Assembly (NCBI RefSeq): GCF_030272615.1
Contig: NC_081406.1
Span: 115,599,783-115,663,782, forward strand
Reading direction: 5' to 3'
DNA: 64,000 bases
DNA from: Cryptomeria japonica
Taxonomy: Eukaryota; Streptophyta; Pinopsida; Cupressales; Cupressaceae
Part shown: positions 57,471 through 64,000 of the stretch, piece by piece
Layout of the letters: each line of letters opens with the position of its first letter
How positions within the stretch are numbered: the stretch's first letter is position 1
Notes under the pieces: generated by a model
The model's database searches: none
Seen by the model: only the letters and a program-made list of their open reading frames with translations
What the model was told of the DNA's origin: nothing
Translations under genes and position numbers: made by a program

Positions 57471-60400
57471 TTTCAGCATCTGCGGCTTCCTTTGTTTGTT
57501 GTTATGTTGCAACCTCCTCTAATTTCTCCTGAGCATCTTCTTTCTATCCCATATACTTATCTTTCCACTCCTGATACACATCATCAGTAGGCCAAGTAAA
57601 ACTAGCAATCTTCTGTTTCATATCTTCTAGCTGCTTCCAAGTGACTCATACATGCCCAATCTCTGTTTCTATGAAACCATAATGAGATTCACTTTTTCAA
57701 TTTCCTCAATTATTTGGACAAATAAGGATGTGTCATTAGTACTAATAATCTGATTGATCCTTAGGGACAAATTGTGGTCCACCTCCTTTAACCAAGTCTT
57801 CTCTTCCTTTAGCTGGACATGACCAATGAAACCTCCTGGAAACATTTCAAATTTATGATTTGCATATTCTTTCCTATAAAGTTGGGCTTTTGTTTTTATA
57901 CCTGCTCCTTCCACTGAAAGAATATTCATCTGTTTTATAAACTCACATGTGGACCTTAGATTGTCATTCTCTTCTGCATCTACATGGGAAGAACACATGA
58001 GCTCTAACTCTTTACCTCTAGGCACCCACTTATTTAGGATTGGTTCCAAAGTGGCTTCTTCTTCTCTCAATTTGATCAAAATCTCAAGAATCCTCTTCAT
58101 ATTTATGTATACTTTGGAGGTTTTGACTGAGTTAGAAAACTTCAAGATGGTGGCTTTCACCTTCTCCTCATATTTGTTTGCATACAATGTCTGAGCTTGT
58201 TTCAATTTTTCCAACTCATGTTGGACATTTTCAGGTAATTGGGAACTAGAAGGCATAGGAGAAGGGGGATATTCAATGATGGGACTAGTATAAGGTGGTC
58301 TTGCTGGAGAGGAGGCTATCATGAGTGTAGAAGATTCATCAGGATGATATTGACCTGCCAGTTGACTCTGGAGTCTAGCAATTATGTTGTCTCTGTTGGC
58401 TATTCCTTCTTTAGCATCATTGTAAGCTTTTAAAATAGTCTCCAACTTCAATTGGAGATTAGCCTTTTCTTGTGCCTCTTTCTCTGCCACTGCAACACTG
58501 AATTTTGTAGTCTCTAGGATTGTGCTTGCAGCTTCCACTACCCCTATGTCTTGGACTCTTTTAACTATCATGCCTCCTAAGAGGCTAGAATCTGATGCAT
58601 CCTTCCTTCTTTTGTTTTCATCCTTCTTTAAAGACCACATGACAAGAGTAGCATTATCTTTGCTGAATGTCACTCCTTCCATAGGCTTTGTTTCTTTCCT
58701 CACTGCATCAAGCACTAAGGCATCAACTATATCCCATTCAGGGAGAATCAACACACCAGCCTTTGCTACCATTTCTCTTCCTTTCTTGGGGGTGATTTCT
58801 TTGAACTCCTCCATCATTTCTTGCTTAACCTCTTCTTCTACTTGAGTTGTAATTTTAAGAGGCTATTCACTTTTCCTCTGTTCACATCTAGTCTTGAATT
58901 GATCAATATTTTGCTTCCATAGAAACTGTATAGAAGCTCCTGATGTGACAAAATTACTGTCAGCTAGGAATTCTTCACTAGCTTGCTTAATAGTAAGGTC
59001 CATTTCTTGGCCCTTTAACTCACCATCAATCAAATCCATTTCAGCATTAGGTGGCTCTTCAGGCATCCCCTCTTGGGTCTCCTTATAGGTATAGGCAATC
59101 TCACTGAGACTCCCTAACTGCAATAATTGTTCAGCCACAGCTTGTTCATCTCCAATGTGGATAGGAGACTGAGATGGAGAATATTGAGGCTCATCAGTTT
59201 CAATTTCCTTTCCCACTCTTTGCTTCTTAGGGGAATCCTGGATGTCAATGACATCTTCAATTTTCCTCTTCCCTTTTGAAGTGGAAGGCTCACCTGTCAC
59301 TGGCATTATCACAATGTACTTTGACCTTTTGTGCATTACATAGTCACCACGTGGGATATCTCTAGCAAAGGAAAGCTTAGCCAATACCATCTTAGCCTTA
59401 TCAGGCTCATTTTGCATTATGGCCTCCCTCTTTTCTTTTAAGGTCTGCATGAGATCTTCAAAATAAAGAATCAGGAATTTTATTTTCTCCTCAAATGGAT
59501 TGAAGCTAGAAAGGGGGTCATAGCCAGTGTCAAATTGATGGATAAAATCAAGGACTTTCTTATATGCCACCCACTTCTCCTTCCTTAGTTCTTGCTCATC
59601 TAAGCTGAATTCATTTCTAATCAAATCTTCTGGGAACTAAAATTGATGTGGCCTACCTCTACACACTGCTCTTTTTCTGAACATGCCATTGAAAAAATCC
59701 TCAGAGTCTGCACATCTTGACACTGCAGTAGACAACCTATATGGCTTAAAGAATTCTTCAAAAAATCTCCATCCACCCTTAGTGATTTCAAAATGGTGAG
59801 CCATGGTAATAGTTGGGAAAATAGTCCCTTTACCTCTATTGGTTAGCTCTGCTTCTTTTACTCCCCCAATTTGTCTCAGGACTTCTGCAATCCCTATCTT
59901 CAATGGGACCTGATAGGGTAGTAAAAAGGGGGTGCCTCTAAATCCAAACACTCTAAAAACAGTAGACACAGGGTACAAATATATGTCTCCCCAATTGTGA
60001 GCAATCTTGATATCCTCTGCAAACTCCTTTGGTCTGAGAAACTCCAAAAGAGCCTTAGGAATTCTAGGGTTTTCTCTGCATAGAAGAATCCTAATTTTAG
60101 ATGCAAAGCATCTATCAAACTTTAAATAACTTGCATCTTCTCTATCCCAAGATAGAACAGTACTCCACAATTGCACTGGCATCTCCTCTTTATCCTTGAC
60201 CTTAATCAGGTCCATCTCCTTTCCAAAATAATCAACCCCTTTGAACAGAAACATATGCATTAACATGGAGTACCATCCAAATGGCCTATCCACCTTACCA
60301 TTTTTTATTCCTACTAGCCCTTTATGAATTGCGTCAGCAAGGTATGAGGCATAATCAAATGCTATTGCTAGGGAGGGGTTTAGAATTTGTGTAATCATTA

Positions 60401-61099
60401 ACATATAATGGGTTGGCATATTCTTTTCAGCATCCTCTCCAAAAATCTGGGATAATGCCCAATACATACCCTTATCTCTCAGAGTGAATAGGTTGAGAGA
60501 GAATGGTTCCATTGTGCTGGGGCCTACAATTGTTAACCCCCCTATCTTTACAAAGAATTCTTTCAATGGGCCACTTCTAAGATGATCCCTTTATGTGTTG
60601 TAAACCTGGGCTAACGACTCAAAGTCAATAGGTTCTAACAAATTGGAGTACTCACTGAGTTTAACACTTTCCTGAATTCATCTTCATTTATCTCAATCAA
60701 GACTGATCCCTTTATGTTCCTGATGCATCTTGCCACAGAGTCATAATTCTGTGCAATCAGGACTAACAGATCTACATCCATAAAAACACCTAGGACCACA
60801 AGCTTTCCTACATCCTACTCCCATATGCCATTCAAAGGAGCTGGGGAATTCCTCTGCCCAAAACCGACTTTGAAGAGTCCTAAGCGTGACAATCCTATTT
60901 CAGGGTCCCTCAACCAATTACCCTTATCATAAAGGCCATCTCCAATTTTTAGACGAGGGTTCTTAGGTACTAGCTCTTTGGCCTTAGCCCCATCATTGGT
61001 GGACATGGTTAATTGCTCTAAAAAATCATCACAAATATTTCGGTCCTGATAATTCACTTTCCCTGTAAATTCTATTCTGGGTGCATTCTGGTCAAACAA
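57470..61099 (-). pseudogene. Large minus-strand frame of unknown function: globular, basic stretch, coiled coil
   Basis: About 1,150 residues can be followed from 61099 down. The frame has a TAG at about 60816, a shift near 60660 (EFRKV to KLSEYSNLLEP), TAA at about 60583 (YNT then RDHLRSG), TAG at 59637 and TAG at 58863; between these it is continuous. After 57669 a shifted frame (ETEIGHV ... TWKQLEDMKQKIASF) goes on to about 57470. The first 480 residues look globular (GWYSMLMHMFLFKG, LPYQVPLKIGIAEVL). Then a basic patch KGKRKIEDVIDIQDSPKKQR (about 59280-59220) that may be a nuclear signal, an acidic linker, and long coiled coils (58550-57700). I recognise no enzyme domain. Its layout, not its sequence, recalls the accessory frame at 2449-5766. 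It lies between the CACTA ends and may be cargo. Confidence 0.6.
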
Positions 61100-61439
61100 T
61101 TATACCACTAGAAGCTAGCACATACCTCTAATGAAGTAATTCACACAACAGTATTTGAGAACAAACCAAGAGTTATCAAGAAAAGCAAAAGAAACCTGAT
61201 TATTCGCCTGAAGAAAACTGCTCTGCAACAATTTTCTCTACAACAATTCACTCTGCAACAAACTTCGATGAAATAATACTTAGCAATCAAGTTGATGCGA
61301 ACTGAAAAGGGCAAGTTGGCATTTAAGTTTTTAGAAATTAACTCCACATGCTTCGGCTTTCTTTTTAGAATTAAATTCACCAAATCAAATTCAAAACTGG
61401 CTCCAACGGGTCATAATTTCTCTAAGTCTTTCCTCTGTT

Positions 61440-63170
61440 TGTCTCTTTCGCTACTTCGCAGAACATAAAACCCGTGCTCTTTTCTTTCGTGAAACAACAC
61501 TGGTCGTTGGATCTCGAGAACTTGCATCGCCTTTATCTCTATTTAATGTCTTTGCTTTAGTGTCAGGCCCTACCTCCTTTTCACCACTTCGTGGAGTTTA
61601 ACAGTAGTGCACTTTTCCTTTGTGAGGCCACACCAAGTGTTAGATCAAACTCAAATCACCCGGCCTTTAACTCCAATTGGGACCATCAATCCTTTTAACT
61701 AACCGCACCTCATCTTGACGGCTAATAGTTTTCACCATTTCACTGAGGTTAAGCTGCAAGCATCTTCGGGTCATGAAACAACGAGAAGTGTTGGATCAAT
61801 CTTGAGATGAATGCCTCTTAAGTGGGCCCCTTATCCAGGAATTACTTACCCCACTTGTTATCTGGTTAATAAATGCCACATGGCAGTCGGCCATTAGCCC
61901 TGGAAACTCCTTTTGGTTCCACCCTTAATCCGCCATGTGTTCCCTTTTAATATTCCCACATAACTGCCGGTTACACCTAGGTGGGCCCTCAACCACTTTT
62001 TTAAACCACGTGTCACGTCACTCCTCTGTGTGATTTCCACCTATCTTACATGACTTCACGAACATTATTCTTCGTTTGGCTTGCAGCCACGAAACCACGA
62101 GAACCGTTAGATCAAAACAGGCTTGATCTACTTTTAACTTCATGCCATGCCTATCCCTTGGGCCCATCAGCCTTTTCGCTACTTCGCAATGATTAACTTG
62201 CTAGCATCTTATCTTCGTGAATTCATGCGAGCCATTAGATCTCAAGAACTTTCTCGTTGTTTACTCTTTTTATGACAACCTTGCCTGGACCCACTGCATA
62301 CCGCCAACTCAGTGCCTTGTCACTGCCATGTCATCACCAACTGGGGTTACCACATTTACTACCACTCTTAGTGGGACCCTCCACCTTTTTGCTATTTCGC
62401 TAAAGGTATAGGTCGTGCATCTCCCGGCCACGAAACAACGAGAAGCCATTGATCTTTTTCCAAGCTCTACAAAAAGCTCTACAAAAAGCGGCAGCTATTA
62501 TGCCACATCACTCCTCCATGTGATTTCCACCTATCTTTCGCAACTTCATGAACATTGTTCTTCGTTTGGCTTGCAGCCACGAAACCATGAGAACCGTTAG
62601 ATCAAAACAGACCTGATCTTCTTTTAACTTCATGCGATGCCTATCCCTTGGGCCCATCGGCCTTTTCGCTACTTCGCAATGACTAACTTGATAGCATCTT
62701 ATCTTCGCGAATTCATGCGAGCCATTAGATCTCAAGAAATTTCTCATTGTTTACTCTTTTTATGACAACCTTGCCCGAACCCACTGCATATTGCCAACTT
62801 AGTGCCTTGTCACCACCATGTCATCGCCAACTGGACTTACCATATTTATTACCACTCTTAGCGAGACCATCCACCTTTTAGCTATTTCGCTGAAGGTATA
62901 GCTCGTGCATCTCTCGGCCATGAAACAATGAGAAGCCATTGATCTTTTTCCAACTCAATCATTCTTTAACCAAAGAAGATCGCTTATCTCTGGGACCTGC
63001 CAAACCCTTTCACCACTTTGTGAAGGTTAAAACACGTTTAGCTTGATCTCACAAAACCACGCTATCTGTCCGATCAGATGAAACTTGATCGGTGTTTAGC
63101 TTTGGTCCAAATCTATATGTCGAGTCCACCTTCGCCTTTCGCTACTTCGTGGAAACTAAGTTTCAAGAAC
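61440..63170. repeat. Field of recurring short motifs
   Basis: The words TTTTCGCTACTTCGC (or CACTTCGTG), then GTTAAGCTNGCATCT, then CACGAAACAACGAGAAG and CCATTGATCT recur in this order about nine times with unequal spacing (near 61447, 61580, 61731, 62174, 62391, 62663, 62879, 63019 and 63137). GGGCCC-like GGCCCATC often precedes them. I cannot assign it to a known element type. It lies directly 5' of the minus-strand frame 61099-57470. Confidence 0.7.
62019..62960. repeat. 490-bp tandem duplication inside the motif field
   Basis: 62019-62508 and 62509-62960 match closely (for example TTCGTTTGGCTTGCAGCCAC at 62071 and 62561). CAAAAAGCTCTA is doubled near the end of the first copy. Confidence 0.88.
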
Positions 63171-63444
63171 TTTTTGATCGCGAATCAATGTGGGCCATCA
63201 TATCAATAGAAAATCGCATGATACTTATAAGGCCCGACGAACATTAGAAAAGGCAGATTAAAAGCAAACAAGAATAAAATATTTAAAGGGACCGCCTAGG
63301 TAAATGACAAGGGGAGAACACTTTTATGATAAATGGACCCATCGCTTAAGTGAATAGTATAGTAATGCCAAATTAGAAACCAAAAGGGCTTTTCTCAGGT
63401 ATTATTTCTTTTTATATCGATGATAATTATTACTTTTTAAAAAA

Positions 63445-63663
63445 AAATGGTCATCGTCGAAATTACGACGAATACCAAACTTTCAACCGACGACTTCTTT
63501 GCCCGTCGGCAGAGTCCATTGGATTGTCGAATTTCTGATGAGCATGGCATTGTCAACCAATCCGACGCTGAGTTTTTGATGGTGGATTTTGTTGATACTC
63601 CGATGAAAATTCGTCGAAAATCCAACAAACGGCCGTCGAAAATCAGCTCCGAATTTACTAGTG
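63445..63663. repeat. Right subterminal region of the CACTA element
   Basis: In 220 bp there are about ten CGTCGA, CCGACG or GTCGAA words in both orientations, among them GGTCATCGTCGAAATTACGA, CAACCGACGAC, CCCGTCGG, TCCGACGC, ATTCGTCGAAAAT and CCGTCGAAAAT. It ends TTTACTAGTG. Frames across it on both strands are by-products of the repeats. Confidence 0.6.
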
Positions 63664-64000
63664 ATTGCATGTACTTGCACAATATTGGACGATACTTACA
63701 TGTATGCTTGCATGGCATTACATGTGAAGGTTCATGGCGTATAAAGTTCTACTTGTCTTTCTTATGTTGTGATTTGTTAGCTTGGTAGATAGAGGGAATC
63801 TATTTTGAAAAAATTGGTTGACTATGAAACCTTGTTTGAGTGGAATTTTTATAGTTCATCTTGTTTTTAAGATACATTAGTTATTTTGAAGGATGGATAA
63901 GATGGATTTCTATGTAGTTGATCATGTGGTTACATTCAATTTGATATTGATCTTGAGCTCTTTTTTGACAATATATAATAATACTAATGCATGGTGTTGT
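63664..64000. other. Right flank, no feature recognised
   Basis: Begins with the ATT duplication and GCATGTACTTGC. No gene seen. Confidence 0.45.

Larger units (their letters stand above)
38333..63663 (+). mobile_element. Giant CACTA (En/Spm) DNA transposon with cargo and a nested LTR element
   Basis: The left end reads CACTAATACATT from 38333 and the right end, on the other strand, CACTAGTAAATT from 63663. I count 19 matches in the first 26 bases, including GATTTTC at the same position. ATT flanks both ends (38330-38332 and 63664-63666), the 3-bp duplication expected of CACTA elements. Both subterminal regions have clustered CCGACG/CGTCGA-like motifs. Inside are TNP2-type transposase exons, a second transposase-like gene, a PPR fragment, a large minus-strand frame and a motif field. 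Without the nested LTR element it is about 17.5 kb. The coding evidence is strong; the exact ends are less certain because the inverted repeats are imperfect. Confidence 0.6.

Noticed and set aside
61440-63170. CRISPR-like array
   Set aside because: The genome is a plant's, the spacing is irregular and the repeats are degenerate, with no cas genes.
63437-63788. Overlapping frames on both strands of about 65-113 residues
   Set aside because: They arise from CGTCGA/CCGACG subterminal repeats and match no protein family I know.
1-64000. tRNA, rRNA or microRNA genes
   Set aside because: I looked for tRNA B-box-like words and strong hairpins outside repeats and found none I could support; the tRNA-like matches are primer binding sites of LTR elements.

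Overview
The window is nuclear DNA of a seed plant. It is AT-rich and dominated by transposable elements, and the only host genes are receptor kinases with plant-type introns. The style of the retroelement reading frames and the large, repeat-filled spacing suggest a gymnosperm, probably a conifer; that is an inference, not something the sequence proves. I found no rRNA, tRNA or CRISPR array.

Region 1 (1-7.5 kb) holds a complete LTR retrotransposon at 97-6768 (5-bp target duplication TGCCC, tRNA-Met type primer site, purine tract). It carries gag zinc knuckles and a long accessory frame but no reverse transcriptase or integrase. It sits inside an older minus-strand Copia-type element, of which one short LTR with its primer site remains at 7245-7461.

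Region 2 (7.6-27.4 kb) is a cluster of LRK10L/WAK-like receptor kinases, a non-RD family tied to innate immunity. Gene B (24936-27018, minus) is intact: signal peptide, cysteine-rich ectodomain, transmembrane helix and kinase, in three exons. Gene A (10213-12568, plus) has the same structure but one in-frame TGA replaces a conserved Trp at the end of the ectodomain. Three more loci are relics: a promoter alone near 8 kb, a promoter with a truncated first exon at 13.5-14.0 kb (copied again at 16.6 kb in a 2.9-kb tandem duplication), and a promoter with an internally deleted exon at 24.0-24.5 kb. All five promoters share a 25-bp inverted W-box pair. A MITE (18302-18507) and a decayed Ty3/gypsy pol (20.4-23.3 kb) lie between the genes.

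Region 3 (27.4-38.3 kb) is intergenic: a GT microsatellite and two adjacent, related Copia-type elements in opposite orientation. The one at 30050-32625 has no evident coding; the one at 32700-37605 has gag and protease only. Both have target duplications.

Region 4 (about 38.3-63.7 kb) appears to be one giant CACTA (En/Spm) DNA transposon: CACTA/TAGTG ends, a 3-bp ATT duplication, TNP2-type transposase exons, a second transposase-like gene, and cargo. The cargo is a PPR gene fragment, a 3.4-kb minus-strand frame of unknown function, and a 1.8-kb field of short recurring motifs. A Ty3/gypsy-type gag-protease LTR element (43448-51279, duplication AGTAT) is inserted in an intron of the transposase gene.

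Overall, four complete LTR elements with recognisable target duplications are present, and none encodes a recognisable reverse transcriptase or integrase. They would need enzymes supplied from elsewhere. Most stop codons that break the element frames look like C-to-T changes, as expected of methylated, silenced DNA.
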